Of a DNA stretch of 64,000 nucleotides, positions 35,794-44,961 are shown piece after piece. The stretch lies in contig JAWKLL010000014.1 in NCBI GenBank assembly GCA_041392765.1, forward strand, positions 1-64,000. The letters are read 5' to 3'. Position numbers and translations under genes: made by a program. The stretch's first letter is position 1; every line of letters starts with the position of its first letter. This DNA is from Lewinella sp041392765. GTDB lineage: Bacteria; Bacteroidota; Bacteroidia; Chitinophagales; Saprospiraceae. The notes under the pieces were generated by a model, which was not told where the DNA came from, made no database searches, and was given only the letters and a program-made list of their open reading frames with translations.

Positions 35794-37191
35794 ATGCAAT
35801 ACGATTTCGGTATGATAGGTTTGGGTACGATGGGGCAAAATTTCCTGCTCAACGTAGCCGACAAAGGGTTCTCTGCTGCGGGTTTGGATAAAGATGAGAC
35901 CAAAGTGGACACCCTCCTGCAAGTAGCATCTCACCGAAAAATCATGGCCACTACCGACCAGTCCGACTTTCTCGCTTCCTTGAAGCGCCCCCGGAAAATC
36001 ATGCTTTTGGTTCCCGCAGGTAAGATAGTCGATCAGGTCATTGACTCCTTATTGCCAGAACTAAGCAATGACGACCTCATTGTGGACGGTGGTAATTCAC
36101 ATTTTGAAGACACGCTACGTCGCGCCACTTATCTGTCCAATCGGGGTATTCGCTTTCTTGGGCGGGGGTCTCCGGGGGAAGAAGGTGCGCGAAAAGATCC
36201 TGTAATATCATGTACGGCGGTGATGAAACAGCATGGAATGACATACGCCCAATTTTTGAAGCCGTAGCGGCCAAAATTGACCGAGAACCCTGTGTAGCCT
36301 ACATGGGAAAAGGGCCTTGCCGGGCATTTTGTAAAAATGGTACACAACGGCATCGAATACGGCCTGATGCAACTGATTGCCGAAGCTTATGATATGCTAA
36401 AGCATGGTGGAGGCTTGTCTAACAGCCAGATACAGGAGGTGTTCGCTACTTGGAACGAAGGGCCGTTGCAGTCTTTTCTCATTGAAATAACAGCCACGAT
36501 TTTCAAACAACCTGACGAGGATGGTACAGGGTGGTTAGTGGATAAAATATTAGATAAAGCCAAGCAAAAGGGAACAGGCAAATGGACTTCCCAAGTGGCG
36601 ATGGATCTCGGCGTACCCGTTCCTACTATCGATGCGGCCGTTACCATGCGGGGGCTTTCTGCTTTATGGCACCTTAGACAAAAAATTTCTGCCGCCTATG
36701 GCGACGATAACCCCCAACCCACCACCCATCAGGAAACATTTATCACACAAGTAGAGCATACCTTGCTCTTCGGGTACATTATCACTTATGCCCAAGGACT
36801 ACATCTATTGGCAGTAGCCAGTAAGGAGATGGAAATGGAATTGCATCTGGCCGATGCTGCCCGTATCTGGCGAGGAGGGTGTATCATCCGAGCGGAGCTT
36901 TTAGAGGATATCTACCAAGCCTACGCCGCCAACCCTTCCTTAGAGAACCTCTTGGATTCACCCGTCTTTCGAGGCCGGCTGAAAACGCTGATTCCTTCCG
37001 TTCAAACCGTACTTACTAAAGCACTCAACGATGGCATTCCTCTCTTAGGCATGGCATCTTCACTGCATTATTTCGAAGCATTGCGTACCGCTCGCCTTCC
37101 ACTGAATTTAGTACAAGCGCAGCGCGACCTCTTCGGTGCTCATACTTATGAACGAATCGATAAAGACGGGGTGTTTCATACAAGGTGGTAA
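35794..37191 (+). CDS. gnd: 6-phosphogluconate dehydrogenase (decarboxylating), with frameshifts
   Basis: The enzyme converts 6-phosphogluconate to ribulose-5-phosphate with CO2 and NADPH. The N-terminal Rossmann start is DFGMIGLGTMGQNFLLNVADKGF; IVDGGNSHFEDTLRR follows. The frame is lost around 36160-36215 and regained near 36315, where the other frame supplies MYGGDETAWNDIRPIFEAVAAKI; one change is an extra T within CCTTGCCGGGCATTTTG. The C-terminal helical domain is intact: VHNGIEYGLMQLIAEAYDML, KGTGKWTSQVAMDLGVPVPTIDAAV and IWRGGCIIRAELL. Paired with divergent zwf it completes the oxidative pentose phosphate branch. Confidence 0.92.
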
Positions 37192-37199
37192 AGGTGATA

Positions 37200-37270
37200 A
37201 ATGTGCAAAAGGTGGGGAATGTGCAAAATGTGGGAAATGTGCAAAATGTGGGAAATGTGCGTAATGTGGA
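37200..37270 (+). repeat. Short tandem repeat upstream of lptC
   Basis: About four copies of an 18-bp unit (AATGTGCAAAATGTGGGA, itself two 9-mers) lie between the gnd stop and the lptC start. It is a minisatellite, not a CRISPR, because there are no unique spacers. Confidence 0.7.
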
Positions 37271-37345
37271 ATCCCTATCGATGAAGCCGAAAGATACCGA
37301 AGAAAGGGGTATCATTAATTTTGCCCAACTGCTTAACTTTGCAGA

Positions 37346-37894
37346 ATGAAATTATTATTCCAGTTTTTATTCTTTGTGTCCATATTGGCAACAAGCTGCG
37401 AGAATGATCTGGCGGCGGTGGATGCACTTCAAGATAAATTAGATACCAAAGTGGAAAGGGTGGAAGAAGTAGAAATCCTGTACAGCGATGAAGCACATGT
37501 AAAAGTACGGATCACGGGGCCTGTTATGCTCAATAATTTAGATAGGGTAGAGCCTTTTCAAGAATTCATCGAAGGTGCTTTGGTTGAGTTTTTCGATCAG
37601 GTGGATACTACTGTCACCAGTACCTTAGTGGCTGATTATGCCATCCGCTACCAACGCCGAGGTGAGGTAGTAGCACGAGACAGCGTGGTATGGCAAAGTA
37701 TTGAAGGCCAAAAACTAGAAACGGAAGAATTGATTTGGAGCGAAAAAGAAGCTCGCGTTTATACCCGTAAGTTTGCCAAAATCACAACCCCTACGGAAAT
37801 CATTTACGGCCATGGGTTCACCGCCAACCAAGACTTCACCAACGCTCGCATCCAACAGGTAGAGGGCATCATTACTATTGATAAACCAGAATAA
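37346..37894 (+). CDS. lptC: LptC-like LPS export protein
   Basis: The product is 182 residues with a lipoprotein-like signal (LFFVSILATSCEND). The mature part is the OstA/LptC-type beta-jellyroll: VEILYSDEAHVKVRITGPVMLNNL, QEFIEGALVEFFDQ, STLVADYAIRYQRRGEVVARDSVVWQS and LETEELIWSEKEARVYTRKFAKITTPTEIIYGHGFTANQDF, the last being the strongest family signature. LptC passes LPS from the LptBFG complex to LptA across the periplasm. It lies 15 bp before lpxD, consistent with joint control of lipid A synthesis and export. Confidence 0.85.
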   Translation: MKLLFQFLFFVSILATSCENDLAAVDALQDKLDTKVERVEEVEILYSDEAHVKVRITGPVMLNNLDRVEPFQEFIEGALVEFFDQVDTTVTSTLVADYAIRYQRRGEVVARDSVVWQSIEGQKLETEELIWSEKEARVYTRKFAKITTPTEIIYGHGFTANQDFTNARIQQVEGIITIDKPE

Positions 37895-37909
37895 TACCCC
37901 AGCATTAAT

Positions 37910-38836
37910 ATGAAATTCCCACAACCGCTACCTGTTACATTACTAGCTCAACAACTAGGTGCCCAAATCGCGGGTGATGCCTCCTTGCTGGCTTTGGGTC
38001 TCAATGAAGTACACCATGTACAGCCTGGCGACATCACCTTCGTAGATGTTGAAAAATACTACACCAAAGCCCTTGAATCAGCGGCTACCATCATCCTCAT
38101 CAATAAGGAAACGACGGTACCCGCAGGCAAAGTGTTGTTGATTCTCGACGACCCCTTCGCTGCTTTTAATCGTTTGGCTTGGCAATTCCGCCCATGGCAA
38201 CCTTTAGATAGTACCCGATCTGCTGAGGCGCATATTGGCGCAGATACCGTCGTGGAATCGGGTGCTGTCATTGGCCACCACGTTGTCATTGGCGAACGTT
38301 GCTACATTCAAGCCAACGCAGTGATTGGCGATTACACCATCATTGGCAACGATGTAATCGTTCAGGCGGGCAGCGTCATTGGCAGCGATGCTTTTTACTT
38401 CAAAAAAACAGCGGAAGGATTTACCAAATGGCGCTCCACAGGACACGTTGTCTTGGAAGACGGTGTGGATATAGGTGCTAACTGTACCATTAACAAAGGG
38501 GTATCTAGTGAAACACGTATCGGCGCGGGCAGCAAACTTGATTGCCAAGTGCAGATAGGTCACGATACAAAAATTGGTGCTCGTTGCCTCTTTGCTGCCC
38601 AAGTAGGAGTGGCAGGCAATTGTCATATCGGCCAAGAGGTGGTATTATACGGGCAAGTGGGCGTAGCGCAAAACCTGACTATAGGCGATAAAGCCGTAGT
38701 ACTCGCTAAATCAGGGGTGAGCAAAGATTTAGAAGGAGGCAAAACCTACTTTGGCTATCCGGCACAAGAAATGCGCACTGCTTACAAAGAACTCGCCGCG
38801 CTACGCCAGCTACCCGATTGGTTGAAAAAAAGTTAG
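37910..38836 (+). CDS. lpxD: UDP-3-O-acylglucosamine N-acyltransferase LpxD
   Basis: The product is 308 residues. An N-terminal uridine-binding domain (LALGLNEVHHVQPGDITFVDVEKYYTKALES) is followed by a left-handed beta helix of hexapeptide repeats from about residue 105 (SAEAHIGADTVVESGAVIGHHVVIGERCYIQANAVIGDYTIIGNDVIVQAGSVIGSDAFYF), with catalytic His in CQVQIGHDTKIG. The C-terminal helix is YFGYPAQEMRTAYKELAALRQLP. It adds the second acyl chain in lipid A synthesis, in the cytoplasm. It follows lptC. Confidence 0.95.
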   Translation: MKFPQPLPVTLLAQQLGAQIAGDASLLALGLNEVHHVQPGDITFVDVEKYYTKALESAATIILINKETTVPAGKVLLILDDPFAAFNRLAWQFRPWQPLDSTRSAEAHIGADTVVESGAVIGHHVVIGERCYIQANAVIGDYTIIGNDVIVQAGSVIGSDAFYFKKTAEGFTKWRSTGHVVLEDGVDIGANCTINKGVSSETRIGAGSKLDCQVQIGHDTKIGARCLFAAQVGVAGNCHIGQEVVLYGQVGVAQNLTIGDKAVVLAKSGVSKDLEGGKTYFGYPAQEMRTAYKELAALRQLPDWLKKS

Positions 38837-38928
38837 GTCTCTTGGCAAGCATACGGAATTTACGCTATTCTCATTGCTTAATTTCATTTTGTGTTCATGG
38901 TGCGTAGTTCCTGAGACCTTGGTACAAC

Positions 38929-39271
38929 GTGCGAAGCGCGAAGCACGACGATCGGAGGGAGTATGGGCAAGGGATGGGAGTGAAGCGGACAGCCCGGTGC
39001 CGACCCCGGAGATGAAGCGCAGCGGAAACGAAGGGGGACGGCATGCCCCCCCATCATAATATGAGGTATATAGTCAATCCCGTACTTCCGTAGGTGTTGG
39101 CAACGACAACGGACGCTCATAGACGACCTTCCATCCTATGGCTTGAGCCATAAACTCAATGGCCGAAAGCATCGCGTTGCCGTTTTTTTCGGCTTCTTGC
39201 AGGAGGCCGCTTTCGTAGGCTTTTTTGCGAAGCATATCTTTGGCGTTTTTATTCAACTGGGTGTAGTCTTC
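38929..39271. repeat. Direct repeat, left copy (343 bp)
   Basis: It matches 41098-41442 with about eight substitutions and one 2-bp length difference (a C-run). It contains a GC-rich intergenic block with GGGAGTGAAGCGGACAGCCC and the last 60 codons of a DUF4230 gene. Similarity stops sharply at 39271. With its partner it brackets the two AT-rich lipoprotein genes. Confidence 0.9.
39074..39271 (-). pseudogene. 3' fragment of a DUF4230 gene
   Basis: The 60-residue frame from NKNAKDMLRKKAYESGLLQE to SLPTPTEVRD repeats the C-terminus of the full gene at 41245 with one amino-acid change (T for I). Most nucleotide differences are synonymous, so the two 3' ends seem to have diverged under selection before the duplication was placed here. 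It has no N-terminus and is unlikely to be functional. Confidence 0.85.
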
Positions 39272-39422
39272 ATGAGTTATGAGAAATTTGGGTTCAATTT
39301 CAGCAACTTTTTATAAATTATTTGGAGAATTGTTTTTTTTTTTTGCTTTGCCCGTCGATTTAGATACCATCGAAAAGAAAGATGATTTTCGTTGTAGGGT
39401 TACAACGCTAAATATTAAAACC

Positions 39423-40115
39423 ATGAAGACATCTATTTTTACTCCATTTATTTCCTTGCTTTTTGTCCTTATTGCTAGTGGTTGTCGGTCAGATGACAGT
39501 TGTGTAAGAGGAGATAATAGAAACGTTAGAAAAGTGTTTTCACTTGAAACTCCATCTTTTCCTAATAGAACATTAGGTTCAAACATGGTCATTCCTGAAA
39601 ACCCTGCTGGATTGCTTTTTCTTAATAATGAATCAGTCGGGGATGTGTTTGATGTTTGCGAAGTCATTAACGATCAGAGTGATTTTGTAAGCCATGATAA
39701 GTGGATAATGGAATTGGATGTTAATGGCCAATGCGCAAATCAGGAGAGATATGATCAATATTACAGACCAACCCAGAATGGAGATAACATATTTTGTACA
39801 TATGGGAGTGCTAATAGACTGAGAGAAATGCCAATACAAAGTTCAAATGTTGGTTCAACCATAATAATGTGTCCTGATCCCCACAGGCCAAATAATCATG
39901 GATTTGCAAGCTATGATTTTACATTAATTATACAAAGCCCATATTATTTGGTCAATCCAGCAGCAGGTGATTGTTCCGGTTGTCCGGGTGACTCCTACCG
40001 TGTTACAATGCGCACAGACCTCAAGTTAGATTTTGTAGGTTTTGACGACTTCACGCAGTGTTTAGCACCACAAGTGATGTTACCATTTTCTGCTATTCTT
40101 GCAGAGTGTTTGTAA
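39423..40115 (+). CDS. AT-rich lipoprotein, function unknown
   Basis: The ATG at 39423 gives a lipoprotein signal, MKTSIFTPFISLLFVLIASGC; an upstream frame opening at 39279 includes repeat junction sequence and is rejected. The product is about 230 residues, with several cysteines (VCEVIND, GQCANQ, FCTYGS, IMCPDP, DCSGCPGDS, TQCLAP) that could form disulfides. I recognise no domain. Base composition is much more AT-rich than the flanks. It is one of two lipoproteins inside a direct-repeat-bounded segment, which suggests acquisition together. Confidence 0.7.
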   Translation: MKTSIFTPFISLLFVLIASGCRSDDSCVRGDNRNVRKVFSLETPSFPNRTLGSNMVIPENPAGLLFLNNESVGDVFDVCEVINDQSDFVSHDKWIMELDVNGQCANQERYDQYYRPTQNGDNIFCTYGSANRLREMPIQSSNVGSTIIMCPDPHRPNNHGFASYDFTLIIQSPYYLVNPAAGDCSGCPGDSYRVTMRTDLKLDFVGFDDFTQCLAPQVMLPFSAILAECL

Positions 40116-40276
40116 TCATCTACATTAATTCAAGCTTTACTTACTAAAGTGCATTGTATGTAGGCATTTTTTATTTAGGGTGTAACCTTGGGGAATTCAG
40201 CAAATTTATTTCCAAGTAATCTAAATATTATTGTCTATTACAACCTCTCTTTTCATCATTAAAAATAAACGTTAAA

Positions 40277-41065
40277 ATGAAATCATTTTTTTATTCATGT
40301 TTGTTTTTGTGTTCGTTGGCGTACATTTCGTCATGTAGCAAGACTGAAGTACAGCAAACTATTAATCAAGTGTCTAATAATATTGACCTTTTTCAGGCAT
40401 ATAAAGATTTTTCAAATCCTGATATAGACGCTTCCATAGCACTTTATAATTACCAAGCTAATTTTGGTTTGTTAGGTGATTCAGATATAGTAAATTACAT
40501 GAGCTTGGCTTGTTCTAAACAAGCTTCTATTTGTCAATACACAGAAATACATGTTAATGATTTTGTTATAGATTTTGATGGTAAACGCAAAATAATAAAG
40601 GATGAAATAGACGTTAGTCAGCTTTTTGGGCGCAATGTGCGTGTTAAAATGCAGGATCATACAGATGCAACCAAAACAGAAACTAATGAGGTAGAGGTAT
40701 ATATTCCAGAAATAATCCATGTGACGCTTCAGGACAATACTCGTTTGGGGCAGGGGTATCAAATATCATGGAATGCTGATCCACTGAATGAAAAAGGGGT
40801 TTTCTTATTGTTATTATATCATCCATTGGAAAACAACACACTCGCACCTCAATACAAGGATCCTATCACTAACTATTTGGAGGTGGAAGATACAGGTAGT
40901 TATACTTTTTCAAAAACCGATTTTCCAGAAATACCAGATAACAGCTTGATTACATTAAAAGTTATGAGGGGCAATTTTGATGTGGCTGAGATTGATATTA
41001 CTTCTAGTGATCTGGTACGTGTTTTTGGGTTAACGGAATCCACAGGCTATCTCAAACTAATATAG
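40277..41065 (+). CDS. AT-rich lipoprotein with a fibronectin-like C-terminal half, function unknown
   Basis: The product is 262 residues. Signal and lipobox are MKSFFYSCLFLCSLAYISSCSK. The middle part (NVRVKMQDHTDATKTETNEVEVYIPEIIHVTLQDNTRLGQGYQISWNADPLNEKGVFLLLLY) looks like a beta-sandwich of the type found in surface adhesin lipoproteins, but no family is certain. Composition is AT-rich like its neighbour at 39423, 161 bp upstream. The two are probably one transferred unit. Confidence 0.7.
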   Translation: MKSFFYSCLFLCSLAYISSCSKTEVQQTINQVSNNIDLFQAYKDFSNPDIDASIALYNYQANFGLLGDSDIVNYMSLACSKQASICQYTEIHVNDFVIDFDGKRKIIKDEIDVSQLFGRNVRVKMQDHTDATKTETNEVEVYIPEIIHVTLQDNTRLGQGYQISWNADPLNEKGVFLLLLYHPLENNTLAPQYKDPITNYLEVEDTGSYTFSKTDFPEIPDNSLITLKVMRGNFDVAEIDITSSDLVRVFGLTESTGYLKLI

Positions 41066-41097
41066 AATTTGTTTAATGCCCGGGGCAAAAGTAAAAG

Positions 41098-41442
41098 GTG
41101 CGTAGCGCGAAGCACGACGACCGGAGGGAGTATGGGCAAGGGATGGGAGTGAAGCGGACAGCCCGGTGCCGACCCCGTAGATGAAGCGCAGCGGAAACGA
41201 AGGGGGACGGCATGCCCCCTCCCATCATAATATGAGGTATATAGTCAATCCCGTACTTCCGTAGGTATTGGCAACGACAACGGACGCTCATATACTACCT
41301 TCCATCCTATGGCTTGAGCCATAAACTCAATAGCTGAAAGCATCGCGTTGCCGTTTTTTTCGGCTTCTTGCAGGAGGCCGCTTTCGTAGGCTTTTTTGCG
41401 AAGCATATCTTTGGCGTTTTTATTCAACTGGGTGTAGTCTTC
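41098..41442. repeat. Direct repeat, right copy (345 bp)
   Basis: This partner of 38929-39271 lies in the same orientation. Here the repeat runs on into the intact 5' part of the DUF4230 gene, so this is the copy that completes the gene. Confidence 0.9.
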
Positions 41443-41883
41443 CGGTGTAAAACTATTGAAATAACTTTCCTCCAGATTGCGGTAAGTGATTTGATGGTCA
41501 ACAGCCAGTATTTCAGGGGTGGGCAAGTTGTTGATATAAATGGTTTGGGCGGTGCTATCTACTTTGAAGCTCACTTGTTCCATATTGTACCCTACCAACA
41601 CCGTGCCACGCACTTCCAGCAAAGCCTCCTTTGAAAAATCCCAATAGGTGGGAATGGGTAGGTAGAGCGTTACTTCGCGTATGTTTTTTTCATGGTATAT
41701 CTCGTTGAAATCACCTTCAACCGTTACCATTTTGCAAACCTCCCGCACACGCTCTAATAGCACAGAAGATTCCACCACGGTGTGTTCTTCCCCGCCTCTG
41801 GTGAGCAGGCGATAGGTAACCCAGCTGCCAGCTAAAAAAATGGCTAGTAGTAAAAGCCCGATTAATACACCTCTGTTACGCAT
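41245..41883 (-). CDS. DUF4230 membrane-anchored protein
   Basis: The product is 212 residues with one N-terminal membrane anchor (RGVLIGLLLLAIFLAGSWVTYRLL). The soluble part carries the DUF4230 pattern: SSVLLERVREVCKMVTVEGDFNEIYHEKN, LPIPTYWDFSKEALLEVRGTVLVGYNMEQVSFKVDS and the C-terminal AKDMLRKKAYESGLLQEAEKN. Function is unknown. It begins 3 bp after the DUF3108 gene and is surely co-transcribed with it. Its 3' end is part of the 345-bp direct repeat. Confidence 0.88.
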   Translation of the reverse strand: MRNRGVLIGLLLLAIFLAGSWVTYRLLTRGGEEHTVVESSVLLERVREVCKMVTVEGDFNEIYHEKNIREVTLYLPIPTYWDFSKEALLEVRGTVLVGYNMEQVSFKVDSTAQTIYINNLPTPEILAVDHQITYRNLEESYFNSFTPEDYTQLNKNAKDMLRKKAYESGLLQEAEKNGNAMLSAIEFMAQAIGWKVVYERPLSLPIPTEVRD

Positions 41884-41886
41884 ATA

Positions 41887-42735
41887 CTACTCGATTTTGG
41901 AGGAAAGGTCGTACTTCAGCCCCTTCCAGGATTTCAACACCACCTTGACAGAACCTACCGAAACCGGCGACTCTATCATCAGTGGTATTTTGTTTTTATC
42001 TTGGGATACATACACGGTCATTTCATCTCCTTCTTTGAATACCTCACCCGCTATGAGCTGCGGGCTGATTTTGTGGGTTTTGAATTGCCCCTGTCCTTTT
42101 ATCCGTGTCTTATCTTCTTTGCCAAGGTACTTCACCTTGAGGGGGTAAATTTCCCTGTCGAAGAAAAATTTGATGGGTATTTCGCCTCCTGGTCGCATAT
42201 TGTCCACGTTGATGTTGCGCATGTAGTAAAGTATGGAGAGTATATCGTGCATGCAACCATCCATCTCAAAGGTTTCCGTGTTGGTTTCATCGCGCGTTAC
42301 CCCTTTTTTGGATACGGCTTGCTGTTTGCTGTGATTAAACGTTACTCGCTCGTACCGTTTGTAATCGCCTTCTTCAATATCGCGAATAGACAGCCGAGGC
42401 AGCAAATTTTCCTTACTGACGTAGCTATCATAATTATCGCGCACCTTGAAAAACCAATCATAAGAACTATACGTGCGGCCACGGGCAGAAAAATGATATT
42501 CATTTCCTTCCTCTGTCACCCGAAAGACCACCTCCCCTGCTGACATCCACACGAAATTCCAGTTGTAATATACCTTGTACACCAACTCCTCGCCCGCCAA
42601 AAACACCTCATTGGTAGTATGGCAAGGTTCTGGCTTTACAGACACCGACGATTGGTTGGACACAGGCAAAAAGCCAAACAATAAAGGCAACCAACTCCAA
42701 TACAGAAAATGTTTCAAGGTTCTTAGTCTGCTCAT
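41887..42735 (-). CDS. DUF3108 exported protein
   Basis: The product is 282 residues with an N-terminal signal (FLYWSWLPLLFGFLPVSNQ). The DUF3108 body shows AGEELVYKVYYNWNFVWMSAGEVVFRV, RTYSSYDWFFKVRDNYDSYVSKENLLPRLSIRDIEEGDYKRYERVTFNH, DILSILYYMRNI and a C-terminal VPVSVGSVKV-like strand. DUF3108 proteins are periplasmic beta-rich proteins of unknown function. It lies first in a two-gene operon with the DUF4230 gene. Confidence 0.88.
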   Translation of the reverse strand: MSRLRTLKHFLYWSWLPLLFGFLPVSNQSSVSVKPEPCHTTNEVFLAGEELVYKVYYNWNFVWMSAGEVVFRVTEEGNEYHFSARGRTYSSYDWFFKVRDNYDSYVSKENLLPRLSIRDIEEGDYKRYERVTFNHSKQQAVSKKGVTRDETNTETFEMDGCMHDILSILYYMRNINVDNMRPGGEIPIKFFFDREIYPLKVKYLGKEDKTRIKGQGQFKTHKISPQLIAGEVFKEGDEMTVYVSQDKNKIPLMIESPVSVGSVKVVLKSWKGLKYDLSSKIE

Positions 42736-42757
42736 TTATCCAAAATTTTCAACTTAG

Positions 42758-42898
42758 TAATTTGACGGAAATTAATTGAGCAACTTTTTCTAAAAGATTC
42801 GCAAACATTTTCACATAATTTTTCCCGATAGCTATCGTGATCAATTGTTTAGAAAATTTTTCCGAATCAAAGGTTGTGCTGTTAATTTTTTCCGTCTC
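42758..42898 (+). repeat. MITE-like element family A, long variant
   Basis: The left end TAATTTGACGGAAATTAATT is the family A end; the right end is TTAATTTTTTCCGTCTC. It is 141 bp long with the inner stem AAAAGATTCGCAAA / TTTTTCCGAATC. It is flanked by TTAG at 42754-42757 and TTAT at 42899-42902. After it, 42930-43090 has CCCGAC/GTCGGG stem sequences and no gene; this makes up the 375-bp gap. Confidence 0.65.
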
Positions 42899-43110
42899 TT
42901 ATTGGCTTTCAAAATTTTTTATTGGGGTGTGCCCTCGGCAAAGCCGAGATTCCCGACTAAAGGTCGGGATCCGCTCTTACCTCCTTCGCTACGCTACGTC
43001 GGTACCGCTTCCATCCTTCACACAAAGTATTCTTGCTATTCATACACCTCCCCAAAGGAAGTAGATACAGTAGGTTTTTGTGCATCTCTTTAGTAAACGA
43101 AACTCACCTG

Positions 43111-44568
43111 CTATAATGTATCTACCGCCACCACCCATTCAAAAGCAACCAAAAAAACAGTCGCATCTATAGGTTGAGACGTAAGATAAGCCCTCCAGCC
43201 ACTTACTGACGGAGGCAACTGAATAGCAAACGGTTGGTTGCCGTAATTGACACCTATATAAACTCTTTGCCCATCCAATACCCATTGCCAAGCGATATGC
43301 GAAGGGTGCTGCGCTGGAAGTAAGACCCACTGCCCTTCTTGCAACAGCGATTCCCGCAGCAGTTGGAGCAAAAAATCATAAAATGCCGTCATACTGGGTA
43401 CTACAGATTGTAAGCGCGTTAACTTCGCTAAAGGAATACCCGACAACGCCAACCCATGAGACGAGGTGCTTGTCTCTAAAGGCTCGCGACCCAATTGTAC
43501 CGGCAACCGAATGCGACGGCCTTCCCATTGCCCCTGATAAAAAAATCGCATCCCTGGCACGGTATAGGCGATGAGTGCAGCTGCCTGTGCCTGCGAAATA
43601 TTTAGTTCCCGCAAGGAGCGTTCCTCATCATGGTTTTCCAAAAAACGAGTACTTCGCTCCTGAAAGGCTCTTTCCGCCAAAAGGTGGTTGCGTACCCCCT
43701 CAGCATCCGTATGGGAAAGGCGGTCGCGAAGGCGTTTGTCGTAGGTATAATCAAAGCCCATTTGCTGGAGTTGCCACTCCATATCCCAATATACTTCGGC
43801 TAAGAATAAAAAACCAGGATGCTGGCTACGCACAGTTTGTATGGCTTTGGGCCAAAAAGCGGGCGTTTGGCCGGATGCCGCGCCAAGGTAAGCTCCCCAA
43901 GTTTGAGCCATTACTTGCGGCAGGGGGAGCATCGCCATATCACACCTTACACCATCGCATTGGGCGGCTATATGTAGCAGTTGTTCCAGCATGAATGCCT
44001 GTGCTGCGGGGTGGGTATAGTTCACCTGTGCCGTATCCTGCCAAGCTGCAAACCAAGGGTCCTTTCCGTGGGCAAATACGCGGCCTCCTAATCCTGGCGG
44101 TTGATAAAACGTATGGGAGTCCTTTTCGAGGGCATCTTGGCTCACCTCCAAAAAAACGTCAGGATGTGAGGATACATACCCCGATTCCGCATGAAAATGA
44201 TTGGGTACAAAATCCAACAAAAGTCGCAAACCACAGTCGTTCAACCTTTGGCGCAATAGTGGCAAGTCTTCGGGCAACCCCAAATCGGGGTGCAATACAT
44301 ACCTGTCTATGGCGTAAGGTGAACCGATAATATCGCGTTCTGTCCAGTCTGGTAATGCCTGCCGATAAGCCTCTTGCAAACCCGACTCCAAAGCATAATG
44401 TAGCACATTAGGCCCTGTTTGCCACACCCCCATCAACCAAACATACTCTACCCCCAATGCTGCCAATTGTTGCCAGTAAGCAAAAGGAATATCCAATAGG
44501 CGAGTGTCTTCACCAAAGCGATGCCGCCATACCCGCGTGTTGATTTCGTATAGTATTGGGTTTGCCAA
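43111..44568 (-). CDS. GH13 alpha-amylase-family enzyme
   Basis: The product is 485 residues with no signal peptide, so probably cytosolic. Catalytic residues of the (beta/alpha)8 barrel are present: nucleophile D210 in CDGVRCDMAML, acid/base E258 in FLFLAEVYWDME, and D314 in RFLENHDEER; LLLDFVPNHF is region I. The N-terminus NPILYEINTRVWRH is typical of a GH13 subgroup close to trehalose synthase- or glucanotransferase-like proteins in Bacteroidota. Glycogen or maltose genes are not nearby, so the substrate is open. Confidence 0.9.
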   Translation of the reverse strand: MANPILYEINTRVWRHRFGEDTRLLDIPFAYWQQLAALGVEYVWLMGVWQTGPNVLHYALESGLQEAYRQALPDWTERDIIGSPYAIDRYVLHPDLGLPEDLPLLRQRLNDCGLRLLLDFVPNHFHAESGYVSSHPDVFLEVSQDALEKDSHTFYQPPGLGGRVFAHGKDPWFAAWQDTAQVNYTHPAAQAFMLEQLLHIAAQCDGVRCDMAMLPLPQVMAQTWGAYLGAASGQTPAFWPKAIQTVRSQHPGFLFLAEVYWDMEWQLQQMGFDYTYDKRLRDRLSHTDAEGVRNHLLAERAFQERSTRFLENHDEERSLRELNISQAQAAALIAYTVPGMRFFYQGQWEGRRIRLPVQLGREPLETSTSSHGLALSGIPLAKLTRLQSVVPSMTAFYDFLLQLLRESLLQEGQWVLLPAQHPSHIAWQWVLDGQRVYIGVNYGNQPFAIQLPPSVSGWRAYLTSQPIDATVFLVAFEWVVAVDTL

Positions 44569-44755
44569 AAGAGATATTTTGCTTTGTGAAGGTTATTCTT
44601 TTAGTAACATGATTTAACGAAAATATACTGTACAATTTTAATATTTTCTAAATGATTCGAAAATATTTTCACACAATTTTCCCGATATAGCTATTGTCTC
44701 GATAAAAGCGTATGTCTAAAATCCCCTCAATTGGCATCTTTTCGCTCAATCAGAC

Positions 44756-44961
44756 GAGCAAGGATACACTTGTTCCTAAAAATAAATTTTGTGAGAAAGA
44801 AATTTTCTTCATCAGATATAGTTTTTGAATCGTACAAGGGGATATTCACTGACCTGATGTGGGCTTCTCATATTGTAATAAACCCAATATCAACTCCCAT
44901 CAGGGTAAAAAAACAACTATCGTTCTGTATGCTTGCATTCATTCAAGATACAGTTTCGGTA
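44756..44961 (-). repeat. Direct repeat: 5' region of a metalloprotease gene (truncated copy)
   Basis: It matches 48175-48378 (206 versus 204 bp). Read on the minus strand it holds an untranslated leader with a CCTGATGGG/CCCACATCAGG hairpin and, from the ATG at 44812, the start MKKISFSQNLFLGTSVSLLV, which then stops. It is the beginning of a second, lost paralogue. At 44961 it joins the interrupted C-terminal part of the upstream copy. The rest of the 388-bp gap (44569-44755) holds a degenerate family A end (TTAGTAACATGATTTAACG near 44600) and no gene. Confidence 0.75.

Noticed and set aside
37200..37270. Repeats resembling a CRISPR
   Set aside because: The 18-bp units are directly tandem with no unique spacers, and there are no cas genes.
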